DNA of 64,000 nt from Streptomyces sp. ACA25 (GTDB lineage: Bacteria > Actinomycetota > Actinomycetes > Streptomycetales > Streptomycetaceae): positions 124,001-188,000 of the forward strand of contig NZ_JAQKPV010000006.1 of NCBI RefSeq assembly GCF_028200735.1, read 5' to 3'. A model generated the notes under the pieces. It was given only the letters and a program-made list of their open reading frames with translations, was not told the origin of the DNA and did not search any database. The translations under genes and the position numbers were made by a program. How positions within the stretch are numbered: position 1 is the stretch's first letter; the number at the start of each line of letters is the position of its first letter. Below, piece by piece: positions 1 to 8,700 of the stretch.

Positions 1-312
1 GTCCGCGCCGTGCCGCTCACGGGTGCCGGCCAGGCCCTCGGCCACCCGGTCCAGAGCCTCCTCCCAGGTGGCCGGTTCGAGCCGACCCGAGGCGCGACGG
101 ATCAGGGGCTCGGTCAGGCGCACCCGGGAGGAGAGCACAGCGGGTGCGGTGCGGCCCTTGCCGCACAACGCGCCCCGGTTGACGGGGAACGCGGTCCGCT
201 CCACGACCCGCAGTCCGCCCGGCTCGCCCGCTTCCGGGCGCAGCCCCATACCGCACTGCAGCGCGCAGTACGGGCAGTGCGTCTGAGTGGTCCCGGTGCT
301 GTCCGCGTTCAT
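1..312 (-). CDS. nasA: Molybdopterin oxidoreductase, probable assimilatory nitrate reductase (N-terminus only)
   Basis: The first 104 codons of a minus-strand gene that runs off the left edge. The ATG at 312 opens a protein with Cys-Pro-Tyr-Cys-x3-Cys at about residues 12-19 and a later Cys-Gly-Lys-Gly, the N-terminal [4Fe-4S] ligand set of the bis-MGD nitrate reductase/formate dehydrogenase family. These enzymes reduce nitrate to nitrite in the cytoplasm. The divergent neighbour makes siroheme-type tetrapyrrole, the cofactor of assimilatory nitrite reductase, which favours an assimilatory role. A GlnR-box-like array starts 23 bp upstream of the start codon. The catalytic domain lies outside the window, so another molybdopterin oxidoreductase cannot be excluded. 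Confidence 0.8.
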   Translation of the reverse strand, partial: MNADSTGTTQTHCPYCALQCGMGLRPEAGEPGGLRVVERTAFPVNRGALCGKGRTAPAVLSSRVRLTEPLIRRASGRLEPATWEEALDRVAEGLAGTRERHGAD

Positions 313-334
313 GCCCCCAGCGTGCTTCCGGCGT

Positions 335-372
335 GTTACCGGCACGGCCCGGCGGGGTTACGGCGGAGGACC
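335..372. promoter_or_regulatory. GlnR-box-like array
   Basis: On the plus strand the region reads GTTAC-N6-GGCCC-N6-GTTAC-N6-GGACC. The two GTTAC half-sites are exactly 22 bp apart, which is the gTnAC-N6-GaAAC-N6 spacing of actinobacterial GlnR sites. The a-sites match fully; the b-sites are degenerate. It sits between the nitrate reductase and the sirohydrochlorin chelatase, both expected members of the nitrogen regulon. GlnR binding is inferred. Confidence 0.5.
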
Positions 373-473
373 GTCCGTCTCCGCTCCCGCCGGGCCCGGC
401 CGTGAGGTCTCCGGCCGCCGGCCGTCATGACCGTGCAACACCGTGGCAACAGGCGTCCGGCAACGTGGACGGC

Positions 474-1208
474 ATGTACCCCGGCACCGCTCCCACCCTG
501 GTCGCCGTGGCCCACGGATCTCCCGACCCGAGGGCCCGGGACACCATCCACGCCCTGCTGCGCCGCGTCCGGGCCCTGCGTCCCGGACTGCGGGTCGAGC
601 TCGGCCACCTCGAAACCGACGAGCCACTGCTCGGCGACACCCTCGCCCGGCTGCGGGGGGACGCCGTCCTGGTGCCGTTGCTGTTCAGCCGCGGCTACCA
701 CGTCAAGCACGACCTTCCCGGCGTGCTGGCCGCGGCCCCGCACCTGCGTGCGGAGGTCGCGGCCTGCCTCGGTCCGCACCCGCTGCTGGTGGAGGCCCTG
801 CGGCACCGCCTGGTGGAAGGGGGTTACACCGGCGGAGCGGTGGTCCTGGCGGCGGCCGGTTCCCGGGACCCGGAGTCCGCCGCCGGCACCCGGGCCACCG
901 CCGCGATGCTGTCCGCCCGGCTCGGCGGGGTGCCGGTGCTGCCGGCCTACGCCTCGGCCGCCTCACCGACGGTGGCCAGGGCTGTGGCGCATCTGCGGGA
1001 GCTCGGGCACCGGGAGATCGCCCTGTCCTCCTGTTTCACCGCACCCGGCTGGTTCGCGTCCCGTTGCGCCGAGGCCGCCCCGGGTGTGGTGGGCGCTCCG
1101 ATCGGCGCCCACCCGGCGCTCGCCCGGCTGCTCCTGCACCGCCATGACCGCGCGGTCGCCGACTCCCGCCGCACCGCACCGCCCGCCCTGGCCGCCGCCG
1201 CGGCCTGA
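474..1208 (+). CDS. Sirohydrochlorin chelatase family protein (CbiX/SirB-like)
   Basis: Encodes 244 residues. The N-terminus Leu-Val-Ala-Val-Ala-His-Gly-Ser is the hallmark of CbiX/SirB class II chelatases, whose His binds the metal inserted into sirohydrochlorin. The sequence contains two CbiX-like halves (about residues 6-115 and 125-225), and the second half has lost the HGS motif (Ala-Ala-Ala-Gly-Ser instead). It would make siroheme for assimilatory nitrite reductase, fitting the divergent nitrate reductase gene. ATG at 474 is chosen because the chelatase fold begins at once; GTG at 465 is possible. No strong ribosome binding site is visible. Iron versus cobalt specificity cannot be told. 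Confidence 0.82.
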   Translation: MYPGTAPTLVAVAHGSPDPRARDTIHALLRRVRALRPGLRVELGHLETDEPLLGDTLARLRGDAVLVPLLFSRGYHVKHDLPGVLAAAPHLRAEVAACLGPHPLLVEALRHRLVEGGYTGGAVVLAAAGSRDPESAAGTRATAAMLSARLGGVPVLPAYASAASPTVARAVAHLRELGHREIALSSCFTAPGWFASRCAEAAPGVVGAPIGAHPALARLLLHRHDRAVADSRRTAPPALAAAAA

Positions 1209-1296
1209 CCCGGCCACCGGGGTGCCCCGCGGCAGGTCCGGCGGGCGCCGGGCCGGGGCCGGCCGCCGGGCCGCGCGGGAGGATCGCCGGGACGGT

Positions 1297-1302
1297 TACG
1301 GT
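1297..1302 (+). promoter_or_regulatory. -10 hexamer TACGGT, leaderless promoter
   Basis: TACGGT lies six bases before the dGTPase ATG at 1309, which places the transcription start on or next to the start codon. The only GGGAGG is about 26 nt upstream of the codon, too far for a Shine-Dalgarno site. The leaderless reading is inferred. Confidence 0.45.
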
Positions 1303-1308
1303 CGGCAC

Positions 1309-2583
1309 ATGGAACGCAGCCAGAGTGACGACCCGGACGCCACCGAGCGCTGGGACCGCGAGCCGGACAAGCGGCCCGGACGGACCGCCTTCCAGCGGGA
1401 CCGGGCCCGGGTGCTGCACTCCTCGGCGCTGCGCCGGCTCGCGGGCAAGACGCAGGTGGTCACCCCGGACAACCCCGGCGCGGCGCACGCCTGGGACGCC
1501 AGCCCGCGCACCCGGCTGACCCATTCCCTGGAGTGTGCTCAGGTCGGCCGGGAGCTCGGTGCCTCCCTCGGCTGCGATCCGGACCTGGTGGAGGCCGCCT
1601 GCCTGGCGCACGACCTCGGCCATCCGCCGTTCGGGCACAACGGTGAGGGCGCGCTCGCGGAGATCGCCGAAGCCTGCGGCGGCTTCGAGGGGAACGCCCA
1701 GTCGCTGCGGCTGCTGACGCGGCTGGAACCCAAGCGGTTCACCGAGCGCGGGCCCGTGGGGCTCAACCTGACCCGGGCCACCCTGGACGCCGCCACCAAG
1801 TACCCGTGGCCGCGCGGCGGGCACCCCACCGACCCCGCGTCCGGCAAGTTCGGGGTCTACGAGGACGACCTGCCGGTGTTCCGCTGGCTGAGGGAGGGCG
1901 CGCCCGGAACCCGCCGGTGCTTCGAGGCCCAGGTGATGGACTGGTCCGACGACGTCGCCTACTCGGTGCACGACGTGGAGGACGGGCTGCACGCCGGACA
2001 TCTGGACCCGAACCTGCTGCTCGCCGGCTCCGAGCGGAAGGAGGTCTTCACGGTCGCCGCAGCCCGGTACGCCCCGCCCGGCACCGTTGAGGACGAGCTG
2101 GCCGCCGCGCTGGACCGGCTGCTGGAGCAGGACTGGTGGCCGCACGGCTACGACGGGACCACCGCCGCCCAGGCGCGGCTGAAGGACGCCACCAGCCAGC
2201 TCATCGGCCGGTTCTGCCTGGCGGCCGAGGGCGCGACCCGGATGCGGTACGGCAGCGGGCCGCTGCGCCGGTACGGCGCGGATCTCATTGTCCCGCGCCA
2301 GGCCCGGCTGGAGTGCGATGTGCTGAAGGCCGTGGCCGACGTCCACGTCATGCAGCGTCCCGACCAGGAGCGGGTGCGCTCCCGGCAGCGGCAGATCCTC
2401 GCCGAGCTGGGGGAGGCACTCGTCCGCCGGGCACCCGACGGCCTCGACCCGCAGTACCGGGCCCTGTTCCGGGCCGCGGGCGACGACACCGAGCGGCTGC
2501 GGGTGGTGGTCGACCAGATCGCCGCGCTGACCGACGCCTCGGCCCGCTCCCTGCACGTGCGCCTCACCGCCCGGCAGGGGTGA
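1309..2583 (+). CDS. dgt: Deoxyguanosinetriphosphate triphosphohydrolase-like protein
   Basis: A 424-residue HD-superfamily dNTPase that hydrolyses dGTP (or other dNTPs) to the nucleoside and tripolyphosphate. The HD motif [10 protein letters not shown] appears at about residues 101-110. The upstream Arg-Leu-Thr-His-Ser-Leu-Glu element and the later Asp-Trp-Ser-Asp-Asp-Val-Ala-Tyr-Ser motif complete the metal site. Length is normal for the family. The ATG at 1309 is preferred because it begins just before the conserved Arg-Thr-x-Phe-Gln-Arg-Asp region and has a -10 hexamer six bases upstream. An open frame continues upstream to 427, but that part overlaps the chelatase gene. Confidence 0.93.
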   Translation: MERSQSDDPDATERWDREPDKRPGRTAFQRDRARVLHSSALRRLAGKTQVVTPDNPGAAHAWDASPRTRLTHSLECAQVGRELGASLGCDPDLVEAACLAHDLGHPPFGHNGEGALAEIAEACGGFEGNAQSLRLLTRLEPKRFTERGPVGLNLTRATLDAATKYPWPRGGHPTDPASGKFGVYEDDLPVFRWLREGAPGTRRCFEAQVMDWSDDVAYSVHDVEDGLHAGHLDPNLLLAGSERKEVFTVAAARYAPPGTVEDELAAALDRLLEQDWWPHGYDGTTAAQARLKDATSQLIGRFCLAAEGATRMRYGSGPLRRYGADLIVPRQARLECDVLKAVADVHVMQRPDQERVRSRQRQILAELGEALVRRAPDGLDPQYRALFRAAGDDTERLRVVVDQIAALTDASARSLHVRLTARQG

Positions 2584-2637
2584 GCGATGCGTCGCACCGC
2601 GGGCCGGGTGGTCGAGGGCGCCCGGAGTACGGCACCG

Positions 2638-2657
2638 GCCGCAACCGGTTGTGCGGC
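2638..2657. promoter_or_regulatory. Short inverted repeat upstream of the LAL regulator
   Basis: Six-base arms GCCGCA and TGCGGC flank ACCGGTTG, itself centred on ACCGGT. It lies in the 213-bp gap before the LuxR-type regulator, about 140 bp from its start. It could be an operator or just GC-rich chance; no other signal is evident in the gap. Confidence 0.2.
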
Positions 2658-2796
2658 TGCACATGACAAGCCGTCCCGGGTTGGGCGCGGGCAGCGGATC
2701 GCCGGTCACCGCATGGACACCGGCGCCCGGCGGTGGTGCCGTGGCAGCCACGGGGGGCCGGACGAGGCACGTCCCCGCGCAGAAGGGTCCATGCGG

Positions 2797-5532
2797 ATGC
2801 ACAGTGCGAGCGCGTTCCCTCACCCCGTCGCGGCGCTGCTGACACGTACCCGCGCCGGGCAGGGAGGTGCCCTGCTGGTGCGGGCCGAGCCGGGACTGGG
2901 CACCAGTACCCTGCTGGACCGGGCCGCCGCGTCCTTCTCCGACGGCACCGTGCTGACCACCCGAGGGGTGGCCGCCGAGACGGCCATCCCGTACAGCGGT
3001 CTGCACGCGCTGCTGAGGCCGGTCGCGGACCACCGGGTGACCGGGGAACTGGCCCGGGCGCTGGAACTGGCGGCCGTCCCGTCCGGCGGCAGCGGCCCGG
3101 TACTGGCCGGCTTCTGCGCCCTGCTGCAACGGCTGGCGGCCGAGCACGGTCCGCTCCTCGCCTGTGTCGACGACGCCCATCACCTGGACTCCGCCTCCCG
3201 CGAGGCGCTGGGTTTCGCGGCCCGCCGGCTGGGCGCCTCCCTGCCCGCCGCGATGCTCATCGGCCGGCCCCCGCACCGCACGGAGGGGGAACCCTTCGCC
3301 GCTCTGCCGGTCCTCACGCTCCACCCGCTCGACGACGCGGCCGCCACCGTCCTCCTGGACCGGCTGCTGCCCGAGTCCGACCCCGCCGTCCGGGAAACCC
3401 TGCTGCACGAGGGCCACGGCAACCCGGGGCTCCTCACCGACCTGGCGCAGCACCTCACCCCCGCTCAGCGGTCCGGCACGGAGCCGCTGCCGCGCCCGCT
3501 GAGCGTCGGCGAGAGCGCCGCCCGGGAGGCCGCCGGCCGGCTCGGGAAGCTGCCCCCCTCCACCCGCGGCCTGCTGCTGCTGACCGCCGCCGCGCACGAG
3601 GTGGCCGGTGCGGTCGGCACGGACGTCCTGCTGCGCGCCGCCGTCCGCACAGGCATGGACCCCCGGGCGCTGGAGTCCGCCGAGGCCGCCGCGGTGATCC
3701 GCCGCGGGGGCGGCGACTCCGTCCGTTTCACCCACCCGCTGCTGTGCCGTGCGGCGTACTGGGACGAGCCGCCCGCCCGCCGTCGCGCCGCCCACTGGAC
3801 GCTCGCCCAGGCCCTCACCGGGCCGGCTGACCTGCTGCTGCGGCTGCGGCACCTGGCAGCTGCCGCCCCCGGCCCGGCGCCGTCCCTCGCCGATGCCCTC
3901 TCGACCGCCGCGCAGCGTCCCGGAGCGGTGGCCCAGCACGGCCACGCCGGCACGGCCGACGCCCTGCTGCGCGCCGTCGACCTCACCGAGGACGAGGACG
4001 CCCGGGTGCTGCGGCTGACCACCGCGGCCGAGCACGTGTGGGCCGACGGCCGGCCGCACCGGGCCCGGGTGCTGCTGGACCGGGCCCGCTCGCTGCCCGC
4101 CGGGGACGTGGCCCGCGGCCGGTCCGAACTCATGCGCGGGGTCCTGGAGCTGAGCAACGGCGTCGTCACCGACGCCAGGGAGACCCTGCTCGAAGCAGCC
4201 CGGCTGCTCGAGCCGCACGACGCGGACGGCGCCCGGGAGGCTGTCCGGCACGCGATCGAGGCGTCCTGGACCATCGGGGACACCGACGGACTGCAGTCCG
4301 GCCCCGGCTCCGGCACGCCGCTCCGGGCCGCCCTGCTCGACGACTACTGTGCGGGGATGTCCGCCCTGCTGCGCGGAGACCAGAACTCGGGAGCCGGCCT
4401 GCTGCGCCGGGTGATCGCCCTCGGCCCGCACTCCCAGGAGCCCGGCGGACTGCTGCGGGCCATGCTCGCCTCCCTGGTGCTGGGGGAGACCGCGGGTGCC
4501 CGGGAACTGGGCACCCGGACGCTCGCCATCGTCCGGGCCCGTGGCCTCACCCTCCTGGAGCCCCGGGTGCTGGAACACCTCGCCTACAGCGAGCTCCGCC
4601 TCGGCCGGCACTCCCGGGCCCGGGCTCACGCTCTGGAGGGCCTGCGCGGCGCGGCCCGCACGGGACAGCGCAACCACGCCGCGCACCATCACGCCATCCT
4701 CGCGATGACAGCGGCGGCCGAGGGTGACGCCGACCGCTGTGCCCGGCACGCCGCGGCGGTCGGGGAGAACGCCGGGCCGCACGGCCTGGGGGTCGCGGCC
4801 ACTCTCGCCGCGTGGAGCCGGGCCCGCTGCGACCTCGCACTCGGCCGGCCGCACGAGGCCGCCGCCCGCCTGGAGCCGGTGATCGGTTCCGGCCCCGGGC
4901 GGGGCCACTGCGCGGTGCGGCTGCTCGTCCTGCCCTGCTTCATCGAGGCGGCGGCGCTGGCGGGGGAGCCGGAACGCGCCCGGCCGGCCCTGGAAATCTT
5001 CACCCTGTGGGCGGCGGTCACCGACGACCCGCAGGCCCCGGCGCAGCTGGCCCGCTGCCGTGCGCTGCTCGCCGGGCCCGACGAGGCCGCTGTCCTCTTC
5101 GCCGACGCGCTGGTGGAGCACGGCCGGGCCCAGAGCCCTTTCGACCGGGCCCGTACCCAGTTGCTTCTCGGTATGACGCTGCGTCGGCTGCGCCGCCCGG
5201 GAGCCGCCCGCAACGTGCTGCGGGACGCGCTGTTCGCCTTCGAGGGATGCGGGGCCCGGGTCTGGGCGGAGCGGGCCGCCGCGGAGCTGCGGGCCACCGG
5301 GGAGGCCGCCGCCGGACCGGCCGGACCGCCCGCGCTGGCCGGTCTCACGCCGCAGCAGCTGCGCATCGCCCGGCACGTGGCGGAAGGGGCCACGAACCGT
5401 GAGGTTGCCGCCCGGCTGTCGGTCAGCCCACGCACCGTCGACCACCACCTGCGGAACGTGTTCAGCCTGCTGGGCATCCGTTCCCGGGTCGAGCTGACCC
5501 GGCTGCTGGCCACCGCCGGCGACTCCGCGTGA
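2797..5532 (+). CDS. LAL-type LuxR family transcriptional regulator
   Basis: A 911-residue large ATP-binding LuxR regulator. The N-terminal AAA/STAND-like ATPase has a Walker A region at about residues 31-38 and a Walker B Cys-Val-Asp-Asp-Ala-His near 125. A long helical TPR-like middle follows, and a C-terminal LuxR helix-turn-helix spans about residues 845-905 (Leu-Thr-Pro-Gln-Gln...Asn-Arg-Glu-Val-Ala...Ser-Pro-Arg-Thr-Val-Asp-His-His-Leu). The Walker A reads Ala-Glu-Pro-Gly-Leu-Gly-Thr-Ser, so the invariant Lys is Thr and ATP binding may be weak or absent. The start is ATG 2797 because AGAAGGG at 2781-2787 is 9 nt away; ATG 2791 is only 3 nt from it. No target can be named. Confidence 0.88.
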   Translation: MHSASAFPHPVAALLTRTRAGQGGALLVRAEPGLGTSTLLDRAAASFSDGTVLTTRGVAAETAIPYSGLHALLRPVADHRVTGELARALELAAVPSGGSGPVLAGFCALLQRLAAEHGPLLACVDDAHHLDSASREALGFAARRLGASLPAAMLIGRPPHRTEGEPFAALPVLTLHPLDDAAATVLLDRLLPESDPAVRETLLHEGHGNPGLLTDLAQHLTPAQRSGTEPLPRPLSVGESAAREAAGRLGKLPPSTRGLLLLTAAAHEVAGAVGTDVLLRAAVRTGMDPRALESAEAAAVIRRGGGDSVRFTHPLLCRAAYWDEPPARRRAAHWTLAQALTGPADLLLRLRHLAAAAPGPAPSLADALSTAAQRPGAVAQHGHAGTADALLRAVDLTEDEDARVLRLTTAAEHVWADGRPHRARVLLDRARSLPAGDVARGRSELMRGVLELSNGVVTDARETLLEAARLLEPHDADGAREAVRHAIEASWTIGDTDGLQSGPGSGTPLRAALLDDYCAGMSALLRGDQNSGAGLLRRVIALGPHSQEPGGLLRAMLASLVLGETAGARELGTRTLAIVRARGLTLLEPRVLEHLAYSELRLGRHSRARAHALEGLRGAARTGQRNHAAHHHAILAMTAAAEGDADRCARHAAAVGENAGPHGLGVAATLAAWSRARCDLALGRPHEAAARLEPVIGSGPGRGHCAVRLLVLPCFIEAAALAGEPERARPALEIFTLWAAVTDDPQAPAQLARCRALLAGPDEAAVLFADALVEHGRAQSPFDRARTQLLLGMTLRRLRRPGAARNVLRDALFAFEGCGARVWAERAAAELRATGEAAAGPAGPPALAGLTPQQLRIARHVAEGATNREVAARLSVSPRTVDHHLRNVFSLLGIRSRVELTRLLATAGDSA

Positions 5533-5600
5533 ACTCCGGGTAGCCCGGAAACCGGACCGTCATCCGGCCGACGGGGACCGACTGGACGGTATGTCTTTGG

Positions 5601-5629
5601 TTGCACTACGGGAACAGCTCTGGCATACG
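5601..5629 (+). promoter_or_regulatory. Possible promoter of the PucR-type regulator
   Basis: TTGCAC (5601-5606), a 17-bp spacer and CATACG (5624-5629) form a plausible -35/-10 pair, though the -10 is poor. It lies about 65 bp before the ATG at 5695 in an AT-richer stretch of the gap. Confidence 0.3.
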
Positions 5630-5694
5630 AGCGGTCCCCCCATCAACAATGCAGCACGAGCCGCCCTTACCGCCCGCACAGGTGGAGGACCGTG

Positions 5695-6930
5695 ATGCAC
5701 CCAGTCGTACGTACCCGGGAACGGATCTCGGGAGAAGAGCAGACCACCGCTGTCCTGCGCCGTTCCGCCCAGCGGCTGCTGAACCAGCTGCCGCAACTGA
5801 CCGACCGCGTGGTAACTCTCATCCAGCAGCACGAGCCGTCCTACCGCGCGCCCGCGGTGGACGCCGACGCGTTGTGGCAGGAAGTACACCTCTCCCTCCG
5901 CCACAACGTGGGCTGCCTGATCAACCCGCACGAGCTGCGCAAGGCCGCCCGCCGGTTCTCCTGGCGGATCGGTGTGCAGCGGGCCGAGGAGGGGCTGCCG
6001 CTCGACGCGCTGCTGCACGCCTTCCGGCTCGGCGGCGGTGCGGTCTGGCAGGAGCTGCTCGACACCGCGTCCCGGCGCGACCCGGAGAGCATGCGGCTGC
6101 TGGTGCACGTCGCCGGGGACGTGTGGAACTTCGTCGACGAGCACTGCTCACTGGCCGCGGAAGCCTACCGCCGGACGGAGCGGGAGAAGACCTGGCGCCG
6201 GGAGAACCGGCTGCGGCTGATGACCGAGGCACTCCTGGAAGGAACTGCCCGGGTGTCCGAGCTCATCGACATCGCCGCCGCGCTGGAACTGCCGGAACGC
6301 GGCCGGTACGCGGTGGTCGTGACGGCCGGGCCGGGCCGCGCCGCGGTCCGCAACGATCCGGCCGCGGCCCCGCTCATCTGGCACGTCTCCGGTGGCAGCG
6401 ATCTGGGGATCGCGCTGCTCGGTGACGGGGGAGCGGAGCAGCTGGCCCGCTCGTTGTCCCCGTCCCCCGCCCGGGCAGGCGTGCGGACCGGGGTCAGCCC
6501 GGCGGTGGAGGGCCTCGCCGCGGTGGGCGAAGCCCGCCGGCTCGCCGAGAAGGCGCTGCAGTCCTGCCCCGGCGACGGCGAGGTCGCCCTGCTCACCGAT
6601 CACCTGCCGGCCGCACTGATCGTCTCGTCCCCCGAGCTCGGCGCCGTCCTCACCGAGCGGGTACTCGGGCCGCTGCTGCGGCTGGAGCCGGTGGACCGGG
6701 ACCTGCTGCTCGACACGCTGACCGTGTGGCTGGACTCCGACGCCTCCGCGCAGCGCTCCGCCGAGCGGCTGTCCTGTCACCGGAACACCGTGCTCAACCG
6801 GCTGCGCCGCTACGAGAAGCTGACCGGCCGGTCCCTGGGCAGGCCGCAGGAGACGGCCGAGCTGTCCCTCGCCCTGACCGCCCGGAAGGTGCTGGGGGCC
6901 GAGCGGTGCGGGGCAGGTCCGCAGGGCTGA
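5695..6930 (+). CDS. PucR/CdaR-type helix-turn-helix transcriptional regulator
   Basis: 411 residues. The C-terminus (about 340-405) has the PucR-type helix-turn-helix signature: Leu-Leu-Asp-Thr-Leu-Thr-Val-Trp-Leu-Asp, then Ala-Glu-Arg-Leu-Ser-Cys-His-Arg-Asn-Thr-Val-Leu-Asn-Arg-Leu. The N-terminal about 170 residues form the helical sensory region typical of streptomycete members. ATG 5695 is chosen over GTG 5692 because GGAGG at 5684-5688 is 6 nt from the ATG. A strong hairpin follows. Family members regulate purine catabolism, sugar diacid use or specialised metabolism; nothing adjacent identifies the target. Confidence 0.87.
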   Translation: MHPVVRTRERISGEEQTTAVLRRSAQRLLNQLPQLTDRVVTLIQQHEPSYRAPAVDADALWQEVHLSLRHNVGCLINPHELRKAARRFSWRIGVQRAEEGLPLDALLHAFRLGGGAVWQELLDTASRRDPESMRLLVHVAGDVWNFVDEHCSLAAEAYRRTEREKTWRRENRLRLMTEALLEGTARVSELIDIAAALELPERGRYAVVVTAGPGRAAVRNDPAAAPLIWHVSGGSDLGIALLGDGGAEQLARSLSPSPARAGVRTGVSPAVEGLAAVGEARRLAEKALQSCPGDGEVALLTDHLPAALIVSSPELGAVLTERVLGPLLRLEPVDRDLLLDTLTVWLDSDASAQRSAERLSCHRNTVLNRLRRYEKLTGRSLGRPQETAELSLALTARKVLGAERCGAGPQG

Positions 6931-6947
6931 CCGCAGGAAGAGGGCGA

Positions 6948-6990
6948 GGGCCCGCCGCCCGGCGCGCCGCAGGGCGCGCGGCGGCGGCCC
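6948..6990 (+). terminator. GC-rich hairpin after the PucR-type gene
   Basis: Arms at 6948-6968 and 6973-6990 pair almost completely around a GCAG loop. It lies 17 bp after the stop codon with no T-tract, as is usual for actinomycete terminators. Confidence 0.55.
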
Positions 6991-7096
6991 GTCCGCCTGC
7001 CCGCACCGGCCGGGGGCGGGACGCCCCGGACAGGCCCGGAAGTGGGACGTTCACCACTCCGAGCGAGTGGCGGCGGAAAAACCAGCACCACTGACT

Positions 7097-7102
7097 TAAA
7101 AT
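7097..7102 (+). promoter_or_regulatory. -10 hexamer TAAAAT, leaderless promoter
   Basis: TAAAAT lies seven bases before the ATG at 7110, in an unusually AT-rich patch. This would place the transcription start at A7110. No recognisable -35 or Shine-Dalgarno sequence is present. Confidence 0.45.
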
Positions 7103-7109
7103 GGCGCTC

Positions 7110-7556
7110 ATGGCGATCCGGCCCTCGGTGGCATCCTTGGAAGAGATCTTCGAGTTGCGCTGGAAGGTGCTGCGGGCGGGTCATCCGCCGGACGCGGCCG
7201 TCTTCCTGGAGGACACCCACCCCGAGGTCGTCCACCTCGCGGTCCGGGCCGACGACGGGCCGGCGGTGCTCGGCTGTCTCACCCTCTTCCCGGACTCGTT
7301 GCCGGACCTCGAGGTCCCCGCGTTCCGCTTCCGCGGCATGGCCACGGCGCCGGACGTCCGGGGCGAGGGCTATGGCGTCGCACTGCTGGACGCCGCCACC
7401 GAGGAGGCCGCCGCGCGCGGCGGCGAGGTGCTCTGGTGCCACGGCCGGCTCGGTGCCCAGGGTTTCTACGAGCGGCAGGGCTTCACCACGATGGGTGAGC
7501 CCTTCGACATCCCGGACGTCGGGCCGCACGTCGTCCTGCTGCGCAAGATCAACTGA
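7110..7556 (+). CDS. GNAT family N-acetyltransferase
   Basis: 148 residues with the GNAT acetyl-CoA-binding motif A at about residues 73-90 (Arg-Gly-Met-Ala-Thr...Arg-Gly-Glu-Gly-Tyr-Gly-Val-Ala-Leu-Leu) and a C-terminal Gly-Ala-Gln-Gly-Phe-Tyr-Glu-Arg-Gln-Gly-Phe, the motif B Tyr region. It transfers an acetyl group from acetyl-CoA to an amine of unknown identity. ATG 7101 is in frame three codons upstream, but it overlaps the TAAAAT hexamer that would make 7110 a leaderless start. The gene overlaps the convergent dehydratase by 8 bp at the stop codons. Confidence 0.85.
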   Translation: MAIRPSVASLEEIFELRWKVLRAGHPPDAAVFLEDTHPEVVHLAVRADDGPAVLGCLTLFPDSLPDLEVPAFRFRGMATAPDVRGEGYGVALLDAATEEAAARGGEVLWCHGRLGAQGFYERQGFTTMGEPFDIPDVGPHVVLLRKIN

Positions 7557-8532
7557 GTGCGGGCGCCGTCCCCGTCCCGTGGGCCCCCCGGGGCGGGGCG
7601 GCCGGCCGCTGCAGGTCCGGGTCAGCGGGGTCGGTGTTGGCGCCGCACAGCACGACGCACACCTCCTCGTCCGGCCCCGTGGGGTACGCCCCGGAGTCCA
7701 GGGCCGCGAGGGCGGTCGCCGCGCCGGGCTCCACCACCAGCCGGTGGTCCTCCCACAGCCGGCGCCGGCTCGCCAGGATCGCGTCGTCCGTCACCAGCAC
7801 GGAGGTCACGTGCGGCTGCCGGACGAAACCGGCGGCCGTGGCCGAGACCCGGCGGGCGCCCAGCGCGTCCGCGGCAACGGAGTCGACGGTCACGTCCACC
7901 GGCTCCCCGGCGGCCAGCGCCGCGTTCAGCGCCCGGCAGTGCTCCGGCTCCACCGCGACCACCCGGACGCCGTGCTCCGCAGCTGCCGCGGCAACCCCGG
8001 CGAAGAGCCCGCCACCGCCCACCGCCACCACCACCGTGCGCACCGACGGCCGCGCCGCGAGGATCTCCGGCAGCAGGGTCCCGGCCCCGGCGGCAATCAG
8101 CGGGTGGTCGTAGGCGTGCGAGGCCAGGGCCCCGGTCTCCGCGACGAACGACCGTGCCGCCTCGGCGGCCTCGGCGTACTCCCGCCCGGCGGGCCGCACC
8201 GTCGCACCCAGGGCCCGCAGCCGCTCGACCTTCACCCGCGGCGCGTTCTCCGGCACGAACACCGTGGCCGGCACCCCGACACGGCCGGCCGCCCACGCGC
8301 AGGCCAGCCCGGCGTTCCCGCCCGAGGCGATGGCGATGCCCGCCTCCGGGAGGGCCCCGGCCTCCCGGTGGGCGGCAGTGAAGTTCAGCGCGCCGCGCGC
8401 CTTGAACGTCCCCGTGTGCTGAAGGAACTCCAGAGCGAACCACAGGCGCTCCGCCGCCGGGGCCAGCACCACCGGACGCACCTGCCCGGCAATCCGCGCC
8501 GCAGCTGCCGTCACCTCGTCACCGTCAACCAC
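7549..8532 (-). CDS. PLP-dependent threonine/serine dehydratase
   Basis: 327 residues of the fold-type II PLP family. The Schiff-base Lys is in Thr-Gly-Thr-Phe-Lys-Ala-Arg-Gly (about residues 41-48) and the phosphate-binding Gly-Gly-Gly-Gly loop in Val-Ala-Val-Gly-Gly-Gly-Gly-Leu (near 170). The likely reaction is deamination of threonine or serine to the 2-oxoacid and ammonia; serine racemase or ectoine-type eutB activities share these motifs. It lacks the C-terminal ACT domain of biosynthetic IlvA, so it is probably catabolic. GTG at 8532 is chosen because AAAGG lies just upstream and the conserved domain follows. Confidence 0.82.
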   Translation of the reverse strand: MVDGDEVTAAAARIAGQVRPVVLAPAAERLWFALEFLQHTGTFKARGALNFTAAHREAGALPEAGIAIASGGNAGLACAWAAGRVGVPATVFVPENAPRVKVERLRALGATVRPAGREYAEAAEAARSFVAETGALASHAYDHPLIAAGAGTLLPEILAARPSVRTVVVAVGGGGLFAGVAAAAAEHGVRVVAVEPEHCRALNAALAAGEPVDVTVDSVAADALGARRVSATAAGFVRQPHVTSVLVTDDAILASRRRLWEDHRLVVEPGAATALAALDSGAYPTGPDEEVCVVLCGANTDPADPDLQRPAAPPRGAHGTGTAPALS

Positions 8533-8700
8533 TGACCTGCGCCTTTCCCTGGACGCACGGCGTTCCCGTGCTCGTTCCGCATTCTGCCCGGACCGGATGT
8601 TCCGACACCGGGCCGCCCGGTCGGCGGCTCTTTCCCGGGCATCGGCACGGGCGGCGCCGTTCTGGTGTTGGATGAGCAAGTCGACGAACAGGGAGCGGAC

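Noticed and set aside
427..1308. Upstream extension of the dGTPase frame
   Set aside because: It overlaps the chelatase gene and reads as Pro/Arg/Cys-rich nonsense; the family N-terminus and a leaderless promoter point to 1309.
1036..5448. 1,470-codon minus-strand open frame opposite the dGTPase and LAL genes
   Set aside because: Low-complexity Gly/Arg/Pro/Gln-rich translation with no domain; it is the mirror of two well-supported plus genes and a product of high GC.
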